From Charina bottae (Eukaryota; Chordata; Lepidosauria; Squamata; Charinaidae), in contig JALMGJ010000008.1 of assembly GCA_023362775.1 (NCBI GenBank), forward strand, positions 17,954,001-18,018,000: a stretch of 64,000 bases of DNA, read 5' to 3'. Below are positions 31,200 through 42,872 of the stretch, piece by piece; the first letter of the stretch is position 1, and each line of letters starts with the position of its first letter. The position numbers and the translations under genes are program-made. The notes under the pieces are model-generated. The model was not told the DNA's origin. It ran no database searches and saw only the letters and a list, made by a program, of their open reading frames with translations.

Positions 31200-32069
31200 T
31201 CTTGTGGTTGTAAAAAATTAGTATTTTAAAAATGTTAACATTTATTGAAAGAAGAAAAAAGAACTAGAAAACATGAATAAGGAAGAAAAAGGAAAGAACA
31301 AAAAGAAAGCAGAAAAAAAAAACTAATCATCTATCATCTATCATCTATCATCTATCATCTATCATCTATCATCTGTCGGAAAAACCAGGCTACTCAAATA
31401 TTGAAATTATATTATATTTTTCAGTTTTATCAGTATGATTCAATTTTGAACAATAATTTAAATTTAGACTATATGGGATCATATTGCCTGGTCTTTCTTC
31501 TCCTTCAGTATAAAACTAATTCTGAGAGTTAACGAAGTTCATTAAGCCAGCTTTTAGAGTTTGGCACACATTTTTCCAGAAGCACATAATTACCTTTTTT
31601 GCAATAATCCAAGCTTTCTCTGTATACAAAGTTATTAATAGTATGAGAGTTTCCAGATTGTTAAGATATATTATAATAAAACGTGGTCATCTTTGACCCA
31701 AAATTGATTTGCAAGAACCTGGTTCACCATAGTAATAATATCTAACCAGTATGGAATCATGAGTAGATATACATGCAAAATATAAAGAAAAGTTCCTTCA
31801 AATTTATTACATCTCCCACACAGAGAGATGACATCTTTTTAAAAACAGTCGTTGAGAGGATCCAATAAACCTTCAAAAAAAATTTTCTAAACAAATTACG
31901 CTTTTATATCATAAGAAAGATGATGTAAAACCTTTTAACATTTCTTAAAACCCGAAGCCATTTATATGACATACTCCAATTCTTTATTCTAAATTTTCTG
32001 TATATTGTCCACATTTATTTTTATCCTTTTTTAATTTACAAAAAAAAAATAACTGTTGGTTTAATCTCA
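31200..32069 (-). mobile_element. possible old L1 3' region
   Basis: Minus-strand translation near 31600-31830 contains RCHLSVWEM and LLITLYTEKAWIIAKK, which recall the C-terminal part of L1 ORF2, but with many stops. The assignment is weak. Confidence 0.3.
31328..31374. repeat. (CATCTAT)n heptamer repeat
   Basis: Six to seven units, nearly perfect, ending in a CATCTGT variant. Confidence 0.95.
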
Positions 32070-32210
32070 GTAAAGACCCATTCCAATGCACTTTATTTCC
32101 AGAATTTCAAAGGCCGTGAGAACATCAGGGCTGAACAGTGAATATAATAAATGTTTTTAACTATAAATGTATTATATATATATTCTCAGATATGCAGAAT
32201 ATACAATCTC

Positions 32211-33000
32211 AGATATGCAGATATGCAGATGATACCACTTTGATGGCTGAAAGCGAGGAGGAGCTGAGGAGCCTTATGATGAAGGTGAAAGAAGAAAGTG
32301 CAAAAGCTGGGTTGCAGTTAAACCTCAAAAAAACCAAGATTATGGCAACCAGCTTGATTGATGACTGGCAAATAGAGGGAGAAAAAGTGGAGGCAGTGAC
32401 AGACTTTGTATTTCTAGGCGCAAAGATTACTGCAGACGCTGACTGCAGCCAGGAAATCAGAAGACGTCTACTTCTTTGGAGGAGAGCAATGACAAATCTT
32501 GATAAAATATTTAAGAGCAGAGACATCACACTGACAACAAAGATCTGCATAGTCAAAGCAATGGTATTCCACGTAGTAACCTATGGCTGCGAGAGCTGGA
32601 CCATAAGGAAGGCTGAGCGAAGGAAGATAGATGCTTTTGAACTGTAGTGCTGGAGGAAAATCCTGAGAGTGCCTTGGACTGCAAGAAGATCAAACCAGTC
32701 CATACTCCAGGAAATAAAGCCAGACTGCTCACTTGAGGGAATGATATTAAAGGCAAAACTGAAGTACTTTGGCCACATAATGGGAAGACAGGATACCCTG
32801 GAGAAGAAGCTGATGCTAGGGAAAGTGGAAGGCAAAAGGAAGTGGGGCCGACCAAGGGCAAGATGGATGGATGATATTGTGGAGGTGACGGACTCGACCG
32901 TGGGGGAGCTGGGGATGGTGATGACCGACAGGAAGCTCTGGCGCGGGCTGGTCCATGAAGTCATGAAGAGTCGGAAGAGACTGAACAAATAAACAACAAA
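32211..33000 (+). mobile_element. 5'-truncated BovB, subfamily 1
   Basis: The copy begins in the RT palm at RYADDTTLMAESEEELRSL (32225) and runs to the 3' end TCGGAAGAGACTGAAC at about 33000. One TAG (32645-32647, after DAFEL, where the family has Trp) and a frame-preserved continuation (CWRKILR, WTARRSNQSILQEIKPDCSL) follow, ending SRKRLNK. Its wording (SLIDDWQIEGEKVEAV) matches the element at 20305, not the one at 52566. The 5' junction repeats TCTCAGATATGCAG. Target duplication is unclear, possibly ATATATTC. Confidence 0.92.
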
Positions 33001-33194
33001 TAAATATATTCAGCCACTTTAGTAAATTATATCCTTTTTTTTTTTGTTTGGTTGTGAGGACCGTTTGGTGAAACTATGCTTATGAGCCACTCAGATCGAT
33101 AGATCTGGAAACAACATATGCTTCTTTCACTCACATTTCAAATATGTTGCAATTCGCGCTGTTATTAATATTTTATTGCAATCATATATCATAT
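33001..33194. other. unassigned spacer
   Basis: Nothing recognised. Confidence 0.4.
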
Positions 33195-33240
33195 ATAACC
33201 TTCCAGAGTCCCCCTTTTGGGGGAGATGGGCGGTGATAGA

Positions 33241-33277
<37 letters not shown>

Positions 33278-33331
33278 GTAATAATAATAACAACAACAAC
33301 AATAACAATAATTAATAATAATAATAATAAC
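33195..33331 (+). mobile_element. L2/CR1 LINE tail with (AAT)n
   Basis: CCAGAGTCCCCCTTTTGGGG, GAGATGGGCGGTGATA and a long AAT/AAC tail. Only the last about 55 bases of the LINE remain. Confidence 0.8.
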
Positions 33332-33889
33332 TGAAGAAATTCAATGAGAAAAGGATCAAGAGATTGTGAGAATCTGATAATGCCTCAATTGATTCAATAC
33401 TGTTGATCTGAAACAGGTTCAAAAAGTATCTTTCATTCCTAAAGTGTCCAAAACTCTGTATTTTGTATATTTTCTATTCTAAATTTCTTGTATATTGTCC
33501 ACATTTATTTTTATCCTTTTTTAATTTAAGAAAAAAATAAACTGTTGGTTTAATCTCAACAGTAATCTCTTGGTATATTTTAAATCCAATCAATATTATA
33601 TAAATGGGTTCTTTCCAAAGGATGGTTGCTTACTGATATATATTTCAACAAATGCAACAATTAAGTGATCCAATCCCACTTAACCCCAAATTCTCACCTA
33701 CTGATACTACATATGTATACATTTGGTTTTGATGTCTGAGAAAATAGCAACCCTTTGAGAATAAGGCAAGCTCAAAATTACTTCCAAGAGAAAATTGAAG
33801 GAAATTCTTAAGGTAGAGAATTAGGAGAGGACAATTACATTGCAAATGTTGTTACAGTATTAAGATTGAATTGCTTATATTGTTAGACA
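33332..33889. other. unassigned DNA with an 84-bp direct repeat
   Basis: 33475-33558 repeats 31985-32069 at high identity. Nothing else was recognised. Confidence 0.5.
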
Positions 33890-34405
33890 TTTTGAAAGGT
33901 GGTGACTGTAGCCTTGAAATAAAGATGCATAACCATAGTTCAAAGACACCACGCCAACAGCAAAGATACTATACATTGTCAAGGCTATGGTTTTCCCAGT
34001 TTTGTAACAAATGATTGTTAAAGCTGACTCATCAGAAAGACTGAATGCATGAACATTGATGTCTTTGAACTACGGAACTGGAGAAAATTGTTGAGCATAT
34101 TTTGGACTTCAAAAAGAAGAGATAAACCAATATTTGATGAAGTAAAACCAGACTGATCAGTGGAAGCACTAACAATGTGCTAAGGTTTAAATATTTTGAA
34201 TATACAGTATAATATGAAGGCAAGTGGCATTGGAGAAGACCCTGACAATTGTAAAAATTAAAGGTATTTTTTAAAAGGGCCACTGGAAGACAAGATGGGG
34301 AAATACTATCATTGATGACAAAAGCATGAGCTCAGAACTGACAGACAATCCTGGTGAAACATTGTCCATTGCATAGCAAAGCTTGAGGAATGCCTGAATT
34401 TCTGA
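33890..34405 (+). mobile_element. ancient RTE/BovB-like C-terminal remnant
   Basis: From 34060 the translation reads DVFELRNWRKLLSIFW, then RDKPIFDEVKPD, SVEALTMC and, near 34310, DDKSMSSELTDN. This parallels the BovB C-terminal region (DAFELWCWRRLLRVPW, NQSILKEI, GELG) but at much lower similarity, with stops and gaps. It is an older RTE lineage than the three BovB copies here. Confidence 0.5.
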
Positions 34406-34417
34406 ACATCAACAAAG

Positions 34418-34493
34418 CAGCCTTTCCCAGCCAGGCACTGTATGTGCTACCTGGCATTTCTGGAAGTTGTAACTTGACCGATAAGGAAAGCAC
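34418..34493. mobile_element. MITE trace
   Basis: Starts CAGCCTTTCCCAGCC and ends GGAAAGCAC with an internal GGAAGTTGTAACTTG, similar to the element at 30370. Degenerate. Confidence 0.4.
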
Positions 34494-34769
34494 CCTTAGA
34501 GAAGGATAGACTAAAACATGTGGAGCTTTTAATTAAACAAAAGAGAGAGTGATGGAAGGCATAACATATCCCCTTTCTCTTATACTCTCAGCGTTTCTTC
34601 CCAGTGAAGCTGAGGGCACTAGAGATTGAGCCAAAGAAGCCTCTTTACATGGTGCTCAGCAACCATCTTTTATACATTTACAGAAAGGTATATTCATGGT
34701 GTTCAGTGAAACTTACTCTATAGACAAAATATTTAGGTTACCACGTTCTTTTATGAGTTCTCTGCTAGC

Positions 34770-35425
34770 TAGCTAGCTATTTATCTATTTATTTATTTGA
34801 TTCATATGGCCACCCATATCACCATAGCAACTCTAGGCAGCTAACAACACACGGACAACCAAAATATAACACCAGCAACAATAAACAATATACTCAGCCC
34901 CAGATGGATAATATATATACCTAAATGGCTGCCACAGGCAATGCTTAAAAAATAAATAAAAAGCATATCTCACAGGCTCAAACTAACCTCCTGATCCCCA
35001 TGCCTGGCAACACAACCAGATTTTTCAGGCTTTCTGAAAAGCTGGCAAGGTCAAGGCCAATAGAGTCTGGTAGGTATGGTGTTCCACGAAGCAGGTGCTG
35101 CAACAGAAAATACATGCTTTCTGGATCCCGCTAGTTGACAGTTTTTAATCAATGGGACCATGCCTCTTCTGTTGGATCTTGTGGGACAGGTACAAACAAT
35201 TGGAGACAGGTGATCTCACAAATAGCCAGGCTCAATGCCATATAGGGCTTTATAGGTGACTACCAGGACTTTGAATTGCACCTGGACGCATGCTGGAAAC
35301 CAGTGCAGCTCATGAAGCAGAGGTGTAACATAGGTTCACCAAGGTATACCCATAATTGCCCACACCTGTGCATTGTGACCCAGTTGCAGTTTCCTGATCA
35401 TCCTCAAATGCTTGATTCTTATTCA
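34770..35425 (-). mobile_element. L2/CR1 LINE 3' end
   Basis: Minus-strand translation from 35400 gives LLHELHWFPACVQVQFKVLV, TYKALYGIEPGYL, then VAAPASWNTIPTRL near 35080 and LFRKPEKSG. These are the RT thumb and C terminus of L2/CR1-type ORF2. The 3' end is the tail GCCTAGAGTTGCTATGGTGA, ATGGGTGGCCATATG and (AAAT)n at 34770-34800. Several stops are present. Confidence 0.75.
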
Positions 35426-35559
35426 CTGAACATAATGGATAAATTTTTGTGTAAGAATCAAGCAGTTACCATCTTTTAGCTTGTGTTAAAAGTAAATTAA
35501 AGAAATCCATGACCATTGATAGAAGTTTCATTTTAGGAAGAAGTTCCATATTAGATGTA
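35426..35559. other. spacer
   Basis: Nothing recognised. Confidence 0.4.
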
Positions 35560-35757
35560 CTATAAATATGAAGAGACCATTTCAACAGTCAAAGAAAATA
35601 AGTCTGTGGTGTACCGGATAATCCTTAAAGGATGTTTAATGATGTTTTAATTATGATGGTTAATTTAAATTATTTTAATGATATTTATGATTTTATGTTG
35701 GCTGCTGAGAATTTGTGCAGTTGGGCAGGATATAAATTGTATAAATAAATAATAAAG
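35560..35757 (+). mobile_element. LINE 3' tail, L2/CR1-like
   Basis: GTGCAGTTGGGCAGGATATA and AATAAATAATAAAG at 35715-35757 are the LINE tail; the preceding AT-rich DNA may be its 3' UTR. Confidence 0.55.
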
Positions 35758-37544
35758 AAAAAGGGCTTTGATCATCAGACACAATGGCAGGTTAACTGCT
35801 GTGATCCAAGTACCGAAAAAGAAAGGAGTGAAGAATAATGCTTACAAATTATATTACCAAAGGGCCATGTAAATATTTGATATTTGTTATTTTCTGTGTT
35901 CAGCAGTGCAAAGACTTTTGTGTACCTGTAATTTTTTAAAAATTTTTTTACTTTAAAAACAATTATTTATTAATGACAAAACAACTATCAACTTTTTGTA
36001 CACACTATTAGGTATCTTATTGATAGCTTACATAGGCTTCCTTTGACGGGAATGATAGTTTAGCAATGCTGAAGATTAAATTATGAAAGTACAGCAGACA
36101 TTTCTTTAATCTTTTGCTCTATGTTTCGATGATACTTAGATATCAGAGTGGTTAACACCATTCTGTAAGCCAACATTTCATTTCATTTCATTTTTAACAG
36201 TACTGTAGTTCATATTTAAACCTTATGTTTGGTTATATTGGTCAGTAGTTGCTTTAAGAGAAAAAAATAACATTTGACAAGTGAACAAAATTCTTATCCA
36301 ACTTTTTATTTCTGCTAAAATGATTTATGTCTTTAAGTTTTCCAGTGATTATGCTTTGCTCATATGTACTTCTATTTTTGGCTTCTCTAGCATACCTGAA
36401 TTTGAAGCTGGAAAAAGTGGGATGGTTTCATAGTATTTAATGAGAAAATGTTGCATTGTGCTGCCAACAAAAGATTTTCTGTTTCCCAGCTGTGCAATAT
36501 ATAACACACACAAACATACACACTGCCTTATCATATATAAGGAAGAATTGTTCGCAGTTCTGTTGATGAAACAATTAAAAACAGTTTAGACTTATTGAGT
36601 CAATGGAAGGTTACTGTACATGTTACCATCAAGAACTTGCCTGAGCTGACAAAGGCTTTTCCTGAAATTAAAGTTTCTATAGGAAGCAAGGCAGTCCCTT
36701 TCAAAGGCTTCATTTGTTTTTCTTCTTGTCTGGATATAAAAGAACTTAAGGTAGTGGTAGGCATGGTGGGTGGGCATGTAAGGCTGCATTCAACCTGACT
36801 ATTGTTGGATAGCACTTCAGAGAACACTCCCAACTGAATATAACATTCCAATATTTCAAGAATGAAGTGAGGGCAAATGTGTAACACGGCTATTATTTCC
36901 ACATCAATGATATTACAACCTTCTTTCTACTACCATTACATTTTGATTAATATTTTTTATCTGTGTCTTTATGCTATAATCTCTCACTTGTCTGTAATAA
37001 ACAAAACAAATTTTAAATGATGAAATGTCCAATAAGTAAGTTGCAGAATTATAGGAAGGAAGAAGGCTGACTGGGAAAATACTGAGATGTAAGGCAAAAC
37101 TAACTCCAGTAGTACTATGCAGTATTTCTCCCATCAAACAGTATGGGGATGTTGGGAATTATGTTCCAGGACATCTGGAAGGCACCATCTTTTGGAAAGC
37201 TGATCTTGAGATTTGAATGAAGTTGGCAAATTCTGAACAATTACTTTTGCAACATGCCATAATAAACGTTGCCCAGGCATTGTGAAAACACAAAACCAAG
37301 GCAGTTTAACATGAACATATCCATAGTTCTAAGTTGGACTAAACTTCTTGATTAAAAGTAGCTCTGAATTAATTATATAATTAAAGTTATTTTTTACTGC
37401 ACAGACAGTAACATCCTAGTTGTTACCTTTAATGTGCAATGTCTTACAATTAAAATGATTAAACAGTAAAAATCAAAATGGTAAGTAAAATAATTACTTT
37501 TTAAAAAGTATGTGCATTGCAAGGAGGCTACAGTATCAACAACA
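35758..37544. other. repeat-poor DNA
   Basis: A MITE trace lies at 37120-37202 (ends GGAAAGCTG). Overlapping frames on both strands at 36592-36902 have no recognisable motif and are judged non-coding. Confidence 0.4.
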
Positions 37545-37554
37545 GCAAAAAAAA

Positions 37555-37625
<71 letters not shown>
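37545..37625. repeat. poly(A) followed by (AG)n
   Basis: A run of A (37545-37562) leads into about 31 AG units, uninterrupted. Confidence 0.97.
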
Positions 37626-37628
<3 letters not shown>

Positions 37629-38832
37629 TATATACTATTTATTCCCAGGCAATCTATCCCTTGCTCTTTGTAAATCTTTAGCATCCCATTAATCAGTTAG
37701 AATACAATGTGCAGCCAATAGAAGAAATATGAAAAAAATGGTAATAGTTGTATCTGTCTCCATAACCCTATCTTCTAGTATATCAATGGACCATATGTTT
37801 TGATTTTCCTTTAAATTAATTTAAGTATATTTCAGAACATAAAGAGAAAAGTTTGTAAAATATCAAACCATGATTTTAACTTTAATTTCAAATTAGATTG
37901 GTATCAGATAATACCCATGGCATAATGTGATTTTAAGATAAATATAAATTTTGGAGTGCTTACAGTATTTGCATGAAAATATAAAAATCTCCATTGACTT
38001 TCTGATGTGGTTATTAGAATTAGAGCCAGTTGTTATATCAAAGACATGTGAACAATGCAAAAGTCAAATTTATTTATTTAATTACTGAGCATTGGTTTTT
38101 CCAATCTACTCCCTTCCCTTTTTACAGAACACTCATGCAGTAATATTTTGATAAATATACTTCCACCTCAACTGTCATGGATATATGCTGACATAAAATA
38201 TTTGGGGTGGTTACATTGTTTTAAACTTTTACAAATTTAGAGAAATAATAGGCTGAAAAAAAAATCAACAGCTATGGTATACATGACAGTGGACAACTAT
38301 AATGTTAATAGAACAAATGCACTTAGTTTGATACAATAAAGTTGTATGTAGATAAACCAAATACGAATATTCCCTTATTTCAATGTATATTGGCCAGTGA
38401 GATAAGGGAGAAGGGGGGAAGAAAGTGAGTTGCAATTATTTGCTGTTACCCAGCATAGAAGCTGAAAGAAATAAACTTTCCTATTATGTTCAACCTCTGT
38501 AGCCAACATAGTAGCACAGAGTTGAGCAACCCACAGGTGTTCAGGTACTCCTCATCTGTTTTGCAGTTTCCGGAGTCCCGCCCCCCCCCCCCCTTCAAAT
38601 ATTGCAGCAGTGAAATTCAGCAGCAAAGCTGTGAGTTTTCAGTGGAATATTTCCCCTTCCCTTTGAAAAATTAGGCAGAACAAGCCGTTTAAATTTGTAA
38701 CATAGTGTTTTAAATCAAACAAATATTCTTCATACAAAACTCAATGCCTTCAAAATGTGTAGAAAATTCATCTCCCCTTACCAGAGATATTACCACAATA
38801 CTATCAGCTTCTGCAGTGCTTAGATGGCAAAT

Positions 38833-38863
<31 letters not shown>

Positions 38864-39943
38864 ATCATCATCATCAATCATCATCATCATCCCTCAAGCA
38901 CTCAAGCAGAAGAAAGTTGATCACCTTTGGAATACAATAACATGTACAAAAGACAAATTGGTTCATGCTATTTCTGTCCCAATGCTGCCATTCATGCAGA
39001 TACTATTCTCTTCATTCCTTGCAAGGTATACTCCAGGATATATTGTTGAGCACTTCATGCAGCTGTTCATCTGCACTGACTTGAGTTCCATATGTAAGGA
39101 TTCATTCATGGATTATGACACATCAAACATCTAAGCAGCAATTAAATGAGGGGGAAATTTCTTACCAGTTTCAATTCTTACTATTATGTCAAATATGTAT
39201 AATTCTGCATAAATAATGGGAATGTAAGATAAGGTCACATCAGAAACTAGCTTTAGTCTCTGGTTTGGTTCTATTGACTTTGCCTTTTATATGTGTGGAA
39301 TGTAATGTTGGATAAGTTTGCTTTATTAAATACGAGTGAAATGACTTCTCCCCCTTCTTTGCCAAGCCCTTTCCAGTGAACAAAAACAATGGCTCATCAT
39401 TATTTGAAATAGCTTGTTTAGAGTAGGCCTCATTTTACACCAAAGTGTTTTTCTTCTTTTCAAACATTTTCCCTTCTGCTTTCAATACAGCAAATCATTT
39501 GTCTTAAATCCTCTGCCATGAATCCCAACAATGTCCTGTGTGCAAAAAACATTAACCTTGTGACACTTCAAGATGCCTATGCAGCTGAGACCTTGTATCC
39601 CACACTTTGCATCTTTTATCTCCCATTTGGCCCATGTCAGATTGAGAGATATGGGAATGGGGTTATGTCTGAAGCAGCGTACAAAATTGCTTCACTTTTT
39701 CCCCCTGCTTGATGATTTTGATGAAATCACTTTATGGAACATTCTGAATGAACAGCCATTGTGATGCTGATGGGCTGCTATTGTGTTATTAGGTCTTTGA
39801 AGGGATAAATACAAATACAGACTTTAACTTTCTCCTTGTAATACAAATACTCATATATTGGTAAATAAGCTATAAGCAATCAAGAGGGAGTGAAACCAAA
39901 TGAAATAATCATGGTATTGTTGAAAACTCTGTATGTATGTGTT

Positions 39944-39980
<37 letters not shown>

Positions 39981-42344
39981 TGCATATAACAAATATGAGT
40001 GGTAGTTTCAGAATTTATGAGGTAAATACTATGTCCTTTGTATTATGGAAATATTTATTTCATTACTTAATTTTATAATTCAAGCCTTTCAGGTGTTAAC
40101 AACTTTTTAAAGCTTTAGATTTAGAAGTGTGGAAGTAATATTATCATGAACCTGAGATAAGGAACAAGCAAATCTATTGATGTCTATCAAATAAGACCTG
40201 TCTATCTTCCCTTATTCAACTGTATTAAAGTTGCATTTGGTTCTTTTGTTTAGAATAAAAATAGATCCTTGCTGTTATATTCCAGGTATGTCAGCTTAAT
40301 TTCCTGGGAATGTTTCTCATGTTTTTGTGAATATTTTTCTATGATATGCTTTGTATTCTTACTCTACAAAAAATACTCTATGAGTTTAAAGAACTGTACC
40401 AAATATGTAACACCCCTCTGTGTGGGAGGGGGAATAAGTCATACACCATATACTACTCATCCTTGTAATTCATTCTTCTTCTCTTGCATATGGCCATAGT
40501 AAAGATAAATTTAAAAAATGTTTGATGTTCAAATTCGGAAAATTGGCTTCATATTTGGTTGGAAGAAGCTCTTAAACCACAGCTTCCCAATTTTGATGCC
40601 AATTTTAGAAAACAGTGATTTAATTTCACTGAAGCCACATACTCAAATTCAAAACAGGAGTCCTATCCTTATTCCTGATAGAACAATTTGTTTCCTCTTT
40701 GCAATGATGTAACTAAGATCACAAGTTGGTAATTTCCAATTAAACCTTAAGTTAGAGCTTTGTCAGTGATTTAAGCATGCCACTATTTCTAAGCCGCAAT
40801 TTCTCCATTTATAAGGAAATACTGCATATGATCATTTTAAGGATTATTGAGATAATATTTTCAGCACTTTTGTACTTTAATGAATGCATTCTTTTGAAAT
40901 GAAGATATCAACATGCAGCTCTTTTGAAAATGTTTTATCTTTTTTAGTATAGTGTAGCCAATTATTTTCACATTTCTATGTTTATTAATAACATTGTCCT
41001 TTTTTTCACATTAAAACATTTTTCTTCACTTTCTCCAGGCCCTCCTTCCCTTACTTCTGGAGATGATTTAATTTAGACTGCCACGTCACGTTCCCTTTTA
41101 CTCCCTTCTCATTTCACCAAGTCAAAAAATAAACTTTTTCAGAAGAGGTAGAAAGCAACAGAAGGCTTTGGCAATTAATGAGTGATATAAGGATCATAAA
41201 TCCCCCTAATGATCCCTGCAGGAAAAAGATACTTAAATGGAAGATCATTCCTCCCTCTCTTAACTAAAGTAAGACTTTTAACGATAGGGTAAAATATGAC
41301 TGCAAAAGAAGCAAGGAATGGGAAAGGCACAGTAGGTTGGAGGGTCATAATTCAATTTACTTCCTGGTGGACCTTCTTGAGGGAGCTGGATTCACTTTGA
41401 ACCAATCTTTCCTTATTTTTCACACAATTACACAGATACATACACACACAGAGATACATACACAAACTAGAATTTCCAGAATTCCAAGCCAGCATCTGTA
41501 GAAATGTTAGTAGATGAAGTCTGAAATACATCTTGAGGATGCCAGGCTGGAGAACGCTGTCTTGAACTGACACCATACTTGTAGAGGACACCATACTTGT
41601 ATAGTAATTTTCAAGCATTCTTCTCCCAAAGAATTGCCCTTTTCCTGCTTATGCCTCTACATCTTTCCCACCTCTGTTTAAATTAGTAATGTTATTGTCA
41701 GGTCTATAATTACTGCTGCAACAATGAATACCTCATAACTTAAAGCTGTAGATACCCACTTTTTACAACTGAGCATTATTCAAAGTTCCCTTTAAAAGGA
41801 TTCTTTCTGTAACTCATTGAGGAAGAGTGACCAGGTTGCTAATTCAAAGAGTTACAAGAATGAATAATTATAATTTTGATCTATTCCCTAGATTTACAGA
41901 ACTCAAACTAATACAGAGTTTATAAAAGGTGAATTTTAAGAGACAACAATCTGATTTTTATTGTTTGGGAGAAGATTAATCACACTGCTGATCTGAAGAA
42001 TAGAAAACCTAGTGATATGTGTTACTGAAAGCTTTCAAAAGGATGATGAGAGGCACAAATATAATTTGTGATATTTTTCAACTTCAGTTTTGTTTAGAAT
42101 ATAAAGACATTGACCCAGCCTTGAAAGTAAAAGGGCAGAACATATTAAACTCATCAAAGCATTTCTCACTAATGTTTTGCTTTTGCTTTTCCTTTTTTGT
42201 TCTATACCGCTTTTTAATTTTTCCTGATTGTTCAATAATATACTATAGCTCTCTAAGAATCAAAATATATGTTTTTATACAAGAAAGTAATGTGATAGCT
42301 TTTGTATGGGAGCATCAATATTTTCATTATGTGGCATTTGTTTG
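37626..42344. other. repeat-poor DNA with microsatellites
   Basis: No exon or interspersed repeat was confidently seen over 4.7 kb. Simple repeats: C13 at 38581-38593, (ATC)n at 38832-38890 with two AATC interruptions, (CT)n-(GT)n at 39944-39980. A MITE-like trace lies at 41465-41565. Confidence 0.5.
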
Positions 42345-42440
42345 ATTATTTATTTATAAAGCTTACATACTACTTCAATCTTTACAACTCTAAGCAGTGT
42401 ACAACATTCACAACAAAAACATAATAATACAATAATATTA
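42345..42440 (-). mobile_element. L2/CR1 LINE tail
   Basis: ATTTATTTATAAAGCTTACA and CTCTAAGCAGTGTACAACA are the reverse complement of an L2-type tail. Confidence 0.6.
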
Positions 42441-42463
42441 TCAATTAATATAATATAACAATG

Positions 42464-42595
42464 GAGAGCCAGTTTGGTCTAGTGGTTAAGGCTCCAGACT
42501 AGAAACCAGGAGTCTGTGAGTTCTAGTCCTGCCTTATGCATGAAAGCCAGCTGGGTGACTTTGGGCCAGTCAATCTCTCTTAGCCCATGACATCA
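42464..42595 (+). mobile_element. Sauria SINE, 5' part
   Basis: The tRNA-like head (GAGCCAGTTTGGTCTAGTGG, GAGTTCTAGTCC) and the following GCTGGGTGACTTTGGGCC are clear; the 3' part is lost after about 42595. Confidence 0.88.
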
Positions 42596-42708
42596 GGCTC
42601 TCAAGAGCCACAGGGGTTGTGTATATCGGTTCCAGTTGGTGTTGATAGGGACAGGCTAGAGAAACAGGTTGAAAGAGTGGGAATGGAAACTTTTCATCTC
42701 AGGGTCCA

Positions 42709-42872
42709 TCTTTATCTTTATCTTTATCTTTATCTTTATCTTTATCTTTATCTTTATCTTTATCTTTATCTTTATCTTTATCTTTATCTTTATCTTTATC
42801 TTTATCTTTATCTTTATCTTTATCTTTATCTTTATCTTTATCTTTATCTTTAATCTTTATCTTTAATCTTTT
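42709..42872. repeat. (CTTTAT)n hexamer, about 26 copies
   Basis: An almost pure hexamer array, with two AATCTT variants at its right end. It creates Leu-Tyr, Ile-Phe and Lys-Asp repeat frames, which are not genes. Confidence 0.97.

Noticed and set aside
31320..31380. Possible CRISPR-like array in the heptamer repeat, and in the SINE copies
   Set aside because: Units are contiguous with no unique spacers, and the DNA is vertebrate.
36592..36902. Overlapping frames on both strands as a possible gene
   Set aside because: No motif, and open frames on both strands with similar length suggest chance.
39518..39764. Candidate host exon with 62-64 codon frames
   Set aside because: Overlapping frames, no convincing splice sites and no recognised domain.
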